Part shown: positions 42,011-50,174 of the stretch, piece after piece
Layout of the letters: each line of letters starts with the position of its first letter
How positions within the stretch are numbered: position 1 is the stretch's first letter
Assembly: GCF_002192695.1 (NCBI RefSeq)
Contig: NZ_MTLG01000023.1
Location: forward strand, 1-52,638
DNA length: 52,638 nucleotides
Source: Achromobacter xylosoxidans
GTDB lineage: Bacteria; Pseudomonadota; Gammaproteobacteria; Burkholderiales; Burkholderiaceae_B
Direction: 5' to 3'
Made by a program: the position numbers and the translations under genes
The notes under the pieces: generated by a model
Seen by the model: the letters and a program-made list of their open reading frames with translations, nothing else
The model's database searches: none
Told to the model about the DNA's origin: nothing

Positions 42011-43547
42011 AGCGCACCTCCCTCAATTGGTCGTAGCGAAGCACATTGGCCTGGGGTTCCACCGCCAGCTTGAGAGCCTGGGGCGAGGTGACCGGTGCTG
42101 GAGCGGGCTTGCCGTCCAGCAGGCGGTGGAGCACGTTCAGGATGTGGGTCTTGCTGGCAGCTCCCGACTCTATGGCCAGCTCCACTGCGGCGAGCACAGC
42201 TTGTTCATCGTGGTGCAGCACCAGTGCCAGAACCTCCACCATCTCCCGGTCGCCGCCGGGTTGCTTGAGCAAGGTGGCCTGCAGGCGCTTGAAGGCGGGC
42301 GGCAACTCCAGGAACGGCGCGCCATTGCGCAAGGCCCCGGGCTTGCGCTGCAACACCGCCAGGTAGTGGCGCCAGTCGTAGACGGTCTGTCCCGCACCAT
42401 GGTGGTTGCGTTCGATCAGGCGCCGGTGCTCGCAGACGATCTGGCCTTCGGCCGCGACCACTAGGCGATCCGCGTAGACCCGCAGGCTCACCGGCCGATT
42501 GGCATACGGCGCTGGTACGCTGTAGCGATTGCGCTCGAAGTGGACCAGGCAGGTGGGCGAGACCCGCTTTGTGTGCTCCACAAAGCCATCGAAGGTCCTG
42601 GGCACCGGCATCAAGGCAGCCCGCTCCGCGGCCCAGACGTCCGCGACGGTGCCCGGCAGCTTGCCATGCTCGATCTCATTCCATAAGGCCACGCAGCGCT
42701 CCTCAAGCCAGGCATTGAGCTCCGTCAGGCCACGGAATGGCGGAACGACCTGCCACAGGCGATGACGGGCATCGCGCACATTCTTCTCCACCTGGCCCTT
42801 CTCCCAGCCGGAGGCAGGGTTGCAGAACTCGGCCTCGAACAGGAAGTGACTGACCATGGCCGCAAAGCGCGCATTGACGTCGCGTTCCTTGCCACGGCGC
42901 ACCCGGTCTACAGCGGTGCGCATGTTGTCGTAGATGCCACGGCGGGGCACACCGCCCAGGACTGCGAATGCATGGTTGTGGGCATCGAACAGCATCTCGT
43001 GCGTCTGCAGCGGATAGGCGCGCAGGTAGAACGCTCGGCTGTGGCTGAGCTTGAAGTGGGCTACCTGCAGCTTGGTGCGCACTCCGGCCAGCACTGCCCA
43101 GTCTTCGCTCCAGTCGAACTGGAAGGCCTCGCCCGGGCCGAAGGCCAGGGGAACGAAGGTGCCGCGGCCGGTGGTCTGCTGGGCCACCACGCGCTGCTCT
43201 TGCCAGAGACGGGCAAAGGCGGCAACCCGGTTGTAGGAGCCGGTATAGCCCAGGGCCTGCAGATCGGCGTGCATCTGCTTGACGGTGCGCCGCTGCTTAC
43301 GGGATCGGCCTGCTTCTGTCTTGAGCCAGCCCGAGAGCTTCAAGGCAAAGGGATCGAGCCCGGAACGGCTGACCCGCTTGGGGTAGCGCGGCTCGGCCTC
43401 GCCTGCTCGCAGGTACTTGCGGATGGTGTTGCGCGAGACGCCCGTGCGGCGGGCGATCTCCCTGATGGACAGCTGCTCTCGCAGGGCCCAGCGCCTGATG
43501 ACACTCAGTGTTGCCACGTCTATCACTCCTGGTCTCCTGCTGCTCAA
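42000..43547 (-). CDS. istA: IstA, transposase of IS21-family element
   Basis: A 515-residue DDE transposase. The N-terminal HTH is [20 protein letters not shown] and the integrase core starts near [27 protein letters not shown] and the [14 protein letters not shown] [17 protein letters not shown] contain the later catalytic residues. The frame is intact, so the element may be mobile. Confidence 0.92.
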   Translation of the reverse strand: MSSRRPGVIDVATLSVIRRWALREQLSIREIARRTGVSRNTIRKYLRAGEAEPRYPKRVSRSGLDPFALKLSGWLKTEAGRSRKQRRTVKQMHADLQALGYTGSYNRVAAFARLWQEQRVVAQQTTGRGTFVPLAFGPGEAFQFDWSEDWAVLAGVRTKLQVAHFKLSHSRAFYLRAYPLQTHEMLFDAHNHAFAVLGGVPRRGIYDNMRTAVDRVRRGKERDVNARFAAMVSHFLFEAEFCNPASGWEKGQVEKNVRDARHRLWQVVPPFRGLTELNAWLEERCVALWNEIEHGKLPGTVADVWAAERAALMPVPRTFDGFVEHTKRVSPTCLVHFERNRYSVPAPYANRPVSLRVYADRLVVAAEGQIVCEHRRLIERNHHGAGQTVYDWRHYLAVLQRKPGALRNGAPFLELPPAFKRLQATLLKQPGGDREMVEVLALVLHHDEQAVLAAVELAIESGAASKTHILNVLHRLLDGKPAPAPVTSPQALKLAVEPQANVLRYDQLREVRYAS

Positions 43548-43759
43548 AGAAGCAGCAGGTTAGGGTTAGTACGTGGGTCAGGTTTAGATGGAAATCCTGG
43601 GGGTCAGTGGGTCACTTCTGCGTGGAAATCAACAGGCGGTCCTGGATCGCTGGTCGAACCGCCGCCAGGTCATTCCACCGTAAGCGGCTGCCCATCCCAC
43701 CTTGAACGCCGCGTCCAACTGCGCACGATTGCTGTCCATCAAAGTTAGATGGACAGCAA

Positions 43760-44146
43760 ATGGATGATTACCGCAATGCCCCGCGCCGCCGCCACGACGT
43801 GGAGTTCAAGGTTGAAGTGGTGCGTGCCTGCGGCGAGCCGGGCGCATCGGTGGCGGCAGTGGCTCTGAGGTACGGACTGAATGCCAACCTGGTGCGCCAG
43901 TGGGTGCGTGGCCGCGGCTTCAAGCGAGGCGGCGCCCTGGTGGCGGTAGCTGCTGCTGCGCAGCCGAGTGCACAGCGCTTTGTCCCGCTCGCGTTGCCGA
44001 AGTCGGCTGCAGCGACGCCGGCGCAGGCCTCACCCACTGGCGACATCCGCGTCGCGATCCGCCGCGCCGCATTGCACGTCGATGTGAGCTGGCCGCAGTC
44101 GGGCGGGGCCGACTGCGCTGCGTGGCTGCGCGAGCTGCTGCGATGA
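43760..44146 (+). CDS. tnpA: IS66-family TnpA (Orf1)
   Basis: A 128-residue protein with an HTH (HDVEFKVEVVRACGEPGASV, AAVALRYGLNANLVRQW) typical of IS66 OrfA. It is required with TnpB and TnpC for transposition. The stop overlaps the tnpB ATG (44143-44146). Confidence 0.88.
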   Translation: MDDYRNAPRRRHDVEFKVEVVRACGEPGASVAAVALRYGLNANLVRQWVRGRGFKRGGALVAVAAAAQPSAQRFVPLALPKSAAATPAQASPTGDIRVAIRRAALHVDVSWPQSGGADCAAWLRELLR

Positions 44147-44478
44147 TCCGCATCGACGCGATGTGGCTCGCCTGCGCGCCGATCGACATGCGAGCCGGTG
44201 CCGATCGCCTGCTGGCCGCGGTGGTGCAGGCGTTCGGCGCTGCGCAGGCGCACCACGGCTACCTGTTCGCCAACAACCGCGCGACGCGGGTGAAGCTGCT
44301 CGTGCACGACGGCTTCGGCGTGTGGTGTGCCTCGCGCCGGCTGAACCAGGGCCGCTTCCAGTGGCCCGCCCCCGGCTCCACGGCGCCGATGTCATTGAGC
44401 CGCGAACAGTTCGATGCGCTTGTGCTGGGCCTGCCCTGGCAGCGCCTGGCGCAGATGCAGCGCATCTCTCACGTCTGA
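44143..44478 (+). CDS. tnpB: IS66-family TnpB (Orf2)
   Basis: A 111-residue IS66 Orf2 protein: ACAPIDMRAGADRLLAAVVQ, then FANNRATRVKLLVHDGFGVW and LNQGRFQWP, all conserved in the family. The start at 44143 overlaps tnpA; in-frame codons upstream lie in tnpA. Confidence 0.92.
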   Translation: MIRIDAMWLACAPIDMRAGADRLLAAVVQAFGAAQAHHGYLFANNRATRVKLLVHDGFGVWCASRRLNQGRFQWPAPGSTAPMSLSREQFDALVLGLPWQRLAQMQRISHV

Positions 44479-44557
44479 GGCACTCGCGCGCGTTCGGGGC
44501 AATGCGCACATGCCCCGATGCGCGGCATTCACATGGCCGCGCACAATCCACTTCCAG

Positions 44558-46162
44558 ATGGTGGACCTCACGCAACTGCGAGCCGAAGACCTCGAGGACC
44601 TGCCGTCCGAGGCACTCACCCAGCTGGCCGCCCGCCTGCTCGCGCAGGTGAACGCGCAGGCCGGCGAGCTGCGCCAGCACGAGCAGCGCGCCGAGCGCTA
44701 CGAGCGCGAGATCAAGTTCAAGGACGCGAAGCTCGAGCGCATCACCTTCGAGCTCGCCCGCCACAAGGCCTGGAAGTTCGGTGCGAAGACCGAGCGCATG
44801 AACGCGATGCAGCGCCAGATGTTCGAGGACACCGGCGCCGAGGATGAGGCCGACCTGCAGGCGCAGCTCGATGCGATCAGGGCCGCGCAGGGCAAAGCGC
44901 CGAGCGCCGACACACAGAAGCGAGCGCCGCGGCGCGAGAAGCTGGCCGAGCACCTGCGGCGCATCGAGCATCGCCACGAGCCGGCGGATACCACCTGCGG
45001 GTGCGGCCAGCCGATGCAGCGCATGGGTGAAGACGTGAGCGAGCGGCTGGACATCATCCCGGCCGAATTCATCGTGCACCGGCACGTGCGCGGCAAGTGG
45101 GTGTGCCGCTGCTGCCAGACCCTGGTGCAGGAGCCGGTGGCCCCGCACGTCGTTGACAAGGGCCAGCCCACCGCGGGGCTGGTCGCCCACACCCTGGTGT
45201 CGCGCTTCGTGGACCACGTGCCGTACTACAGGCAAGAGCAGATCAACGCCCGCTCGGGCGTGCACACGCCTCGATCGACGTTGGCGGGCTGGGCCGGAGC
45301 GGGCGGCGCGGCGCTGGCGCCGCTGTACGAGGCATTGCGCGAATTCGTGCTCAAGGCCAAAGTGCTGCACGCTGACGAGACGCCGGTGGCGATGCTCGAC
45401 CCCGGCGCGGGCAAGACCCGCAAGGCGTACGTGTGGGCGTATGCGCGAGGCGCCTTCGATGCGCTACCGGCGGTGGTCTACGACTTCGCGCCGGGGCGTG
45501 CAGCGCGCCATCCGATCGACTTCCTCGGACGCTGGTCGGGAACGCTCACCTGCGACGACTACGCGGGCTACGGTTCGGTGTTCAAGCTGCACGGGCGCGT
45601 CGAGGCCGGATGCCTCGCGCACGCACGGCGCAAGTTCGACGAGCTGGCCAAGTCGGGCGCAAGCCCGATCGCGGCGCAGGCGCTGCAGCGCTTCGCGTGG
45701 CTCTACCGCATCGAGCAGGAGGTGAGCGGCGCAAGCAGCGCCCAGCGCCTGGCGGCACGGCGCGAGCGAAGCGCCCCGCTGTGGGAGCAATTGCACCTGT
45801 GGCTGCGGCAAGAGCGCGGCAAGGTGCCCGACGGCGGCGGTATCGCTGCGGCGATCGACTACAGCCTGCGAAGGTGGCAGGCACTGGGGCGCTTCCTGCA
45901 CGATGGAGACGTCGCCATCGACAACAACCACATCGAGAACCTGATGCGGCCTTGGGCGATGGGGCGCAAGGCGTGGCTCTTCGCCGGCAGCGAACTCGCC
46001 GGCCAGCGCGCCGCGATGGTCATGAGCTTGGTGCAGTCGGCGCGACTGAGCGGGCATGAGCCGTGGGCGTACCTGAAGGACGTGCTCGAACGATTGCTCG
46101 AATATCCGAATCATCGGATCGACGAGTTGCTGCCGCATCGCTGGACGCCAAACGTCGCCTGA
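44558..46162 (+). CDS. tnpC: IS66-family TnpC transposase
   Basis: A 534-residue DDE transposase. The N-terminal coiled coil (~20-60) is followed by a zinc-binding region (CGCGQPMQRMGEDVSERLDI, then CRCCQ) and the DDE core with KVLHADETPVAMLDPGAGKT, TCDDYAGYGSVFKLHGR and DNNHIENLMRPWAMGRKAWL. The ATG at 44558 was chosen as the first codon giving IS66 similarity; the longer frame would overlap tnpB. Confidence 0.92.
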   Translation: MVDLTQLRAEDLEDLPSEALTQLAARLLAQVNAQAGELRQHEQRAERYEREIKFKDAKLERITFELARHKAWKFGAKTERMNAMQRQMFEDTGAEDEADLQAQLDAIRAAQGKAPSADTQKRAPRREKLAEHLRRIEHRHEPADTTCGCGQPMQRMGEDVSERLDIIPAEFIVHRHVRGKWVCRCCQTLVQEPVAPHVVDKGQPTAGLVAHTLVSRFVDHVPYYRQEQINARSGVHTPRSTLAGWAGAGGAALAPLYEALREFVLKAKVLHADETPVAMLDPGAGKTRKAYVWAYARGAFDALPAVVYDFAPGRAARHPIDFLGRWSGTLTCDDYAGYGSVFKLHGRVEAGCLAHARRKFDELAKSGASPIAAQALQRFAWLYRIEQEVSGASSAQRLAARRERSAPLWEQLHLWLRQERGKVPDGGGIAAAIDYSLRRWQALGRFLHDGDVAIDNNHIENLMRPWAMGRKAWLFAGSELAGQRAAMVMSLVQSARLSGHEPWAYLKDVLERLLEYPNHRIDELLPHRWTPNVA

Positions 46163-46173
46163 CGCCGGCCTCG

Positions 46174-46398
46174 ATGAAGAATATCGAGGCTTTGATCGAC
46201 GAAGGCGGCCACATCTCGATCGGCGCCCTGGAAACGTATGAATGCGTCGCCGTCGCCAGCGATCACCACAACAGTCTGGCCATGCTGGTACGCCGGGATG
46301 GCGAGACCCTCGCAGCGTTGGTGAAGCGCCTCGACAAAGCAATCGCATTGGCGTGGAGCGACGAAGTGTTCACCGACGAGGTCAACCCGGCGAACTGA
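46174..46398 (+). CDS. Small fourth gene of the IS66-type element
   Basis: A 74-residue protein (IEALIDEGGHISIGALETYE, then LVRRDGETLAALVKRLDKAI) between tnpC and the right end. Some IS66 relatives carry an extra short gene here. Function unknown; no catalytic motif is apparent. Confidence 0.6.
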   Translation: MKNIEALIDEGGHISIGALETYECVAVASDHHNSLAMLVRRDGETLAALVKRLDKAIALAWSDEVFTDEVNPAN

Positions 46399-46728
46399 CA
46401 CCAAGTTCGTCGTCAAGACGGCATCGCTGGTCGCTTACATTCCACCGGAACTGATCGGGAAGATTGCGCCCACCAGGCTGGAGAGCATCAACTTGCGGGG
46501 TGTGTTTCGCTTCCCGGTTGACCGCTATGCTGACCAAATCCTGCCTTCGCGGCCAAATGCATCGATAACTGGCACCAATGGATGAAACCGACCACGGTTT
46601 GACGCCACGAATCGCAGATTTGAAAGTGAACAGGAAAGTCAATGAAATCAACGATCTACCAACACCACCTCCGCGCCAGTGCTAGCTTTTCGTACCGTCA
46701 CTTATTGCACTGAAAACGAGGAGACCCC

Positions 46729-47672
46729 TCACCGGGCCGGTGGCCCTCGCCGCTGGGCTTTGCGGCCCTGACGGGCCTTCCTGGCCCGTTTCCGGGGCCT
46801 TCCCTGCCCTGCCCCACCGGCGCGGCCGTTGTGGACAGTTCCGAGACAAGTCGGCCGGCTCCGGCCGGCGCAGCCCTGACGTTGACACTTGAGGGGCAGC
46901 GGGGCCGGCGCGATGTTGACACTTCGGGGGCAGCGGCCGATTTCGGCCTGGTCGAGCCGTCCAGGCGGCCGCCGAGGCGGCCTAAGTGCCTGATCGGCAT
47001 GGAGTTATCCACCGAAGTTGTGGATAACCCTGTTAGGAACCCTGCCCCGGTATTGACACTTGAGGGGCGGCCCTACTGACACTTGAGGGGCGCGGTTCTT
47101 GACACTTGAGGGGCAGCGTATTGACACATGGGGGGCTTATCCATTGACACTTGAGGGGCGGCCTCTTCGCGCTTTTCCTTGGCGTGACAACGGTTTACGC
47201 GCGTTTTTCGGTCATGCTAACCAGGTTTTTAACCGTCTTTATAACCTTTTTATATAACCAGGTAGTTTTAACCAGAGGCTGGCGAAAAAAACGGCAACAC
47301 GGCCCAAGCTACCGCGCAGCATGACCGGCCGCCGAAGGGGGGAAACCCCCCTTCTCGATCCCACCCGGCCGCAAGCGGCCTCCCATCCCCCCAGGGGCTA
47401 CGCCCCTCGGCCGCCTTGCGGCCTCACCCCACAATGGAGCGCCTTCGGCGCTACGGCTTAGGAGAGCCAGGCGCAAGCGCCTGGCGGAAGGCAGTAAGTT
47501 CGAGAGCTTGCGAGGGGGCAAAGCCCCCTCACACTCCCCAACCAGGTCGCCGCGGTTCGACCGGCCGCGCGATCCTCAAGCATCGCAGCAGCTCCACCGC
47601 CGCAGGTTTTACGCCAAGGAAGGGGGTCGGCCAGCTCGGCCGGTGGCGCGGAAAGCGCCCCTCAAGTGTCAA
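46729..47672. other. oriV: oriV, vegetative replication origin
   Basis: TrfA iterons of the type TTGACACTTGAGGGGC: five tandem copies start at 47053, 47076, 47099, 47121 and 47144, i.e. 22-23 bases apart (two helical turns). Single copies are at 46882 and 46916 (variant), and one inverted at 47657-47672. Two inverted DnaA boxes, TTATCCACC (47005-47013) and TGTGGATAA (47019-47027), precede the tandem set. An AT-rich unwinding region is at ~47190-47290, followed by GC-rich hairpins (47330-47560). No gene is supported in this stretch. Confidence 0.95.
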
Positions 47673-47706
47673 TGAAACGTGAGACGCGGGGCCAGGCCCG
47701 CGCCGA

Positions 47707-47988
47707 TCACAAGCCGAGTTCGGAGTGAGAGCCGAGGCGCACCAGGCGCAGCGTGTCGGCGTCGGGCTTCTGGTAGATCAGCACCAGGTCGGGCTTGACG
47801 TGGCAATCCCGGTGATCCTTCCAGTCCCCGGTCAGCGCGTGGTCGCGGTGCCGAGGTTCCAGCGGCTGGTCGTCGGCGAGCGCGACCAGGACGGGCACCA
47901 GGTCGGCGTCGAGCGTGGCCCGGTGCTGCCCTTTCGCCTCGCGCTTGTAGTCGCGCTTGAACTGGCCGGTGCGCTCAATCTGCCGCAT
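47707..47988 (-). CDS. YafQ/RelE-type toxin
   Basis: A 93-residue mRNA-interferase-like toxin: RQIERTGQFKRDYKREAKGQ, RDHALTGDWKDHRDCHVKPD, LVLIYQKPDADTLRLVRLGS. The histidines and the HVKPDLVLIY core match YafQ. It overlaps the antitoxin gene upstream (47975-47988). The pair should kill plasmid-free cells. A truncated relative is at 20129-20338. Confidence 0.92.
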   Translation of the reverse strand: MRQIERTGQFKRDYKREAKGQHRATLDADLVPVLVALADDQPLEPRHRDHALTGDWKDHRDCHVKPDLVLIYQKPDADTLRLVRLGSHSELGL

Positions 47989-48238
47989 GCAGATCGGCCA
48001 TCAGATCGTTGACGGTGGCGAAGCGCGGCAGCTTGCCCTTGCGGGCTTCCTTCATCGCCTCGATGGTGGTGGCGTTCGGAATCAGCGGCTCGAAGGGCAG
48101 CGCCTTGTCCTGGGCCACCTTCGTGAGCAGCAGCCGCACCGCGTCGGACACGGTAAGGCCCATCGCGGCCAGGACGGCCGCCGCTTCTTCCTTGATCGCG
48201 CCGTCGATGCGCGTTTGTACGAGCTGGTTTGCAGCCAT
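47975..48238 (-). CDS. DinJ/RelB-type antitoxin
   Basis: An 87-residue antitoxin with an RHH N-domain (VQTRIDGAIKEEAAAVLAAM, then GLTVSDAVRLLLTKVAQDKA) and a toxin-binding tail (EAMKEARKGKLPRFATVNDL). It precedes and overlaps its toxin. The pair is expected to be autoregulated. Confidence 0.92.
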   Translation of the reverse strand: MAANQLVQTRIDGAIKEEAAAVLAAMGLTVSDAVRLLLTKVAQDKALPFEPLIPNATTIEAMKEARKGKLPRFATVNDLMADLHAAD

Positions 48239-48300
48239 GATTGGTTCTCCGGTTGGGTTCGTGAATTACATTGTAATGCACGCCAAGGGAAAGGGCAAGG

Positions 48301-48359
48301 TTTAGCGGCTAAAACGTTTAGCTAAAGTGCTTGACGATTAGGACATTTTGCCCTAATAT
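48301..48359 (+). promoter_or_regulatory. klcA promoter with KorB, KorA-like and KorC operators
   Basis: A perfect KorB box (48301-48313), a KorA-like GTTTAGCTAAAG (48316-48327), -35 TTGACG (48331-48336), and a KorC palindrome TAGGACATTTTGCCCTA (48339-48355) over the spacer and -10 TAATAT (48354-48359). The leader to 48413 is nearly the same as that of kleA. Confidence 0.9.
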
Positions 48360-48410
48360 AGCACTTGAAGGCCGGGCATTTCGCCCAGGTCAACTACCGG
48401 AGAAAGTCCG

Positions 48411-48839
48411 ATGAACACCCAAGAGCAACCCGTTACCGCTTCCCTGGTCGCCGAGGCCCAGCGCCTCGACTTCCTGCCCGCCTACTTCGGCCCGCGTCTG
48501 ATGATGCGCGGCGAGGCCCTGGTGTATGCCTGGCTTCGCCGGCTCTGCGAACGCTACAGCGGCGCGTATTGGCACTACTACACCTTGTCGGACGGCGGTT
48601 TTTACATGGCCCCCGACCTGGCCGACCGCCTGGAGATCGAGGTGGACGGCAACGGCTTCCGAGGCGAGTTGTCGGCCGACGCCGCCGGCATTGTCGCAAC
48701 CCTGTTCGCGCTGGGTCAGCTCGCGGCCGAGGCCGCCGACACGGACGCCGGCGATGCCCTGATCGACCGCTATCACTTCCTGCGCGGCTTCGCAGCCAGC
48801 CACGCCGAGGCGGCCGCGATCTACCGGGCTATTGACTGA
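48411..48839 (+). CDS. klcA: KlcA, ArdB-family antirestriction protein
   Basis: A 142-residue ArdB/KlcA protein: RLDFLPAYFGPRLMMRGEAL, RYSGAYWHYYTLSDGGFYMA and FALGQLAAEAADTDAGDALI are typical. KlcA/ArdB proteins relieve type I restriction in vivo. Its stop overlaps a downstream frame at 48839; the next likely start is 48884. Confidence 0.94.
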   Translation: MNTQEQPVTASLVAEAQRLDFLPAYFGPRLMMRGEALVYAWLRRLCERYSGAYWHYYTLSDGGFYMAPDLADRLEIEVDGNGFRGELSADAAGIVATLFALGQLAAEAADTDAGDALIDRYHFLRGFAASHAEAAAIYRAID

Positions 48840-48883
48840 TGAGGGGCGGCCCCGGCTTCGGCCGGGGCTTCCAGGAGGCGACC

Positions 48884-49102
48884 ATGACCAGGAACAACGC
48901 TCCCCAGGCACCGACGAACAGCTACGCGACGGACGGCAAGTGCCACAACGCCGAGCCGGGCACCTACGGCCACGAATGCGGCAAGCCGGCCGCATGGATC
49001 GGCACGAACCACAAGGGGTTCAGCTCGGGATTCTGCGACGACTGCAAGCGCCACGGCTACGAAGCCCGCGACGTGATCGCGTGGCGGCGTGCTGACACTT
49101 GA
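48884..49102 (+). CDS. Small Cys-rich hypothetical protein in the klc operon
   Basis: A 72-residue protein with four cysteines (GKCHNA, HECGKPA, FCDDCKRHG) that could form a zinc ribbon. The ATG at 48884 has AGGAGG at 48872-48877. It lies between klcA and the next gene and ends inside an oriV-type iteron (49092-49107). I do not recognise its family. It is probably cotranscribed from the klcA promoter. Confidence 0.6.
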   Translation: MTRNNAPQAPTNSYATDGKCHNAEPGTYGHECGKPAAWIGTNHKGFSSGFCDDCKRHGYEARDVIAWRRADT

Positions 49103-49107
49103 GGGGC
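49092..49107 (+). repeat. Solitary oriV-type iteron in the klc operon
   Basis: CTGACACTTGAGGGGC matches the TrfA iteron consensus (first base C, as at 47076), about 2 kb from the oriV cluster and overlapping the stop of the 72-residue gene. It could titrate TrfA. Confidence 0.8.
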
Positions 49108-49113
49108 CGGCCG

Positions 49114-49599
49114 ATGGCGAAGAAACGCAAGACGCCGGCCCAGCCGGGCCAGGACTGGAACGCGCCGGCGGCCGAGCTGCTGGCCGAGCTGCCCACCGAC
49201 CGCGACGAGCTGCTGGCCGCCGCCGTGGCGGCCGTGGTGGAGATCGACGCGGCGATCATGCGCGGTGACGGTGCGGCCGCCGAGGCGGCCAGCGACCGAT
49301 ACGAGGCCGTCATCTGGAAGATGAACGGCGGAACGCACGTGGGCAGCATGGCCGACCACGACGCGCCCGGCCAGGTCATCGAGCGCCATTGCGCGGCGGT
49401 GCCTGGCGACGTGCCCTTGTGGGGCCAGCGCGGCCAGTTCCTGGTCGCGGATGGCGACATGCGCGCCCTGGTGGAGTACGAGGCCGGCTACGGCGGGCCG
49501 CTGGGTGCCCACTTCCAGTTCCACGTCATCGACCTGGACAGGCCGTTTATCTCCGAAACGGGCTACCGCTCGCACTTCGACACGGCGCAGGGCGCATGA
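49114..49599 (+). CDS. Hypothetical protein of the klc operon
   Basis: A 161-residue soluble protein, basic at the start (MAKKRKTPAQPGQDW) then mostly acidic. A globular region includes VEIDAAIMRGDGAAAEAASD, EYEAGYGGPLGAHFQFHVID and the C-terminal FISETGYRSHF, a motif I recall in plasmid-related proteins of unknown function. The stop overlaps the klcB ATG (49596-49599), so translation of klcB is coupled to it. Confidence 0.65.
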   Translation: MAKKRKTPAQPGQDWNAPAAELLAELPTDRDELLAAAVAAVVEIDAAIMRGDGAAAEAASDRYEAVIWKMNGGTHVGSMADHDAPGQVIERHCAAVPGDVPLWGQRGQFLVADGDMRALVEYEAGYGGPLGAHFQFHVIDLDRPFISETGYRSHFDTAQGA

Positions 49600-49651
49600 C
49601 GGTGGACGAGGTTGCGCGCGGCATCCTGGCTGCGCAGCGAGCCGAGAAGAA

Positions 49652-49895
49652 GGGGTCGTCTCAGAATTCGGAAAATAAAGCACGCTAGCGGTTGATCTGT
49701 CAGGTTGAAGCCTGAGAGGCCGAGCGCAGATCGTCAGAAAAGGCGAAAAACGATCCTAATCTGACGCAACATAGGTGGGGTGCCTGACGCCCGGTTGAGG
49801 CGTACTTCAACTGGACACCATTCCAGAAAGACCAAGCATGGCATGGCCTGCCGCTGTCTTACCGTGCTTTATTTCCCGTTTTCTCTATCGACCCC
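49652..49895. mobile_element. Tn3-family miniature inverted-repeat element in klcB
   Basis: A 244-bp non-coding element. The 38-bp ends (49652-49689, GGGGTCGTCTCAGAATTCGG; and 49858-49895, inverted GGGGTCGATAGAGAAAACGG) are of the Tn501/Tn21 type and both continue AAATAAAGCACG. It is flanked by the exact 5-bp duplication AAGAA (49647-49651, 49896-49900). There is no internal gene. This fits a Tn3-derived miniature element needing a helper transposase. Confidence 0.9.
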
Positions 49896-50174
49896 AAGAA
49901 GCGCCCGGTGATGGTCGAGGCCAGCTACCGCGACCGCCTGGCCGATGCTCCCCTGCCCGCTTGGCTGGCCGGCTTGGAGCCGCCGGCGCGGCGCGCACCG
50001 GCGACCGTCCTGGTGCCGCCGGGGTTCGTCCTGGTCGATGTGGTGCTGCCCTCGCATCGGGCCTTCATCGCCAGGCGCTGGGCGGCCGAGGCCGCGACCA
50101 GGATCAAGGCGGCCAGGGCCGCCGGGTTGGACGCCAAGGGAAAAATCACCGGCGCAGGCCCGGAGCGAGATCCC

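Larger units (their letters stand above)
41134..43634. mobile_element. IS21-family insertion sequence
   Basis: About 2.5 kb with ends TGTTGATTTCCATGCA (41134-) and, inverted, TGTTGATTTCCACGCA (43634 back), plus internal repeats of a GTGGGTCA-type motif near both ends. It contains istA and istB. Flanks (GCAC left, GGCG right) show no target duplication. Left flank is Tn1721-like and right flank is IS1071, so a deletion or recombination occurred at this element. Confidence 0.88.
43680..46438. mobile_element. IS66-family insertion sequence with 8-bp target duplication
   Basis: The 2759-bp element starts GTAAGCGGCTGCCCATCC and, inverted, ends with GTAAGCGACCAGCGATGCC. It is flanked by the exact 8-bp duplication ATTCCACC (43672-43679 and 46439-46446). 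It carries the three standard genes tnpA, tnpB, tnpC and a small fourth gene. Intact ends and frames suggest a recent insertion. Confidence 0.93.
43635..46585 (+). pseudogene. IS1071 transposase C-terminal fragment, split by IS66 element
   Basis: Joining across the IS66-type element and removing one copy of ATTCCACC gives a continuous frame: AVLDRWSNRRQVIPPELIGK, IAPTRLESINLRGVFRFPVD, RYADQILPSRPNASITG, ending TGA at 46583. This is the end of a Tn3-superfamily transposase, and the adjacent terminal repeat supports IS1071. Both 5' truncation and insertion make it inactive. Confidence 0.8.
43635..46728. mobile_element. IS1071 right-end remnant, interrupted by IS66-family element
   Basis: The Tn3-like IS1071 remnant consists of a 5'-truncated transposase end (43635-43679 and 46447-46585) and the long terminal repeat ending GAGGAGACCCC at 46728 (TACCGTCACTTATTGCACTG in the repeat). 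The left part is lost at the IS21 element. IS1071 is common next to accessory genes in IncP-1beta plasmids. No cargo is left here. Confidence 0.8.

Noticed and set aside
41134..43634. Target-site duplication for the IS21-family element
   Set aside because: Flanking bases differ (GCAC left, GGCG right) and belong to different transposons, so no duplication can be claimed.
46882..47159. Regular 22-23 bp spaced repeats resembling a CRISPR array
   Set aside because: Spacers are only ~7 bases and the units match TrfA iterons; no cas genes are present.
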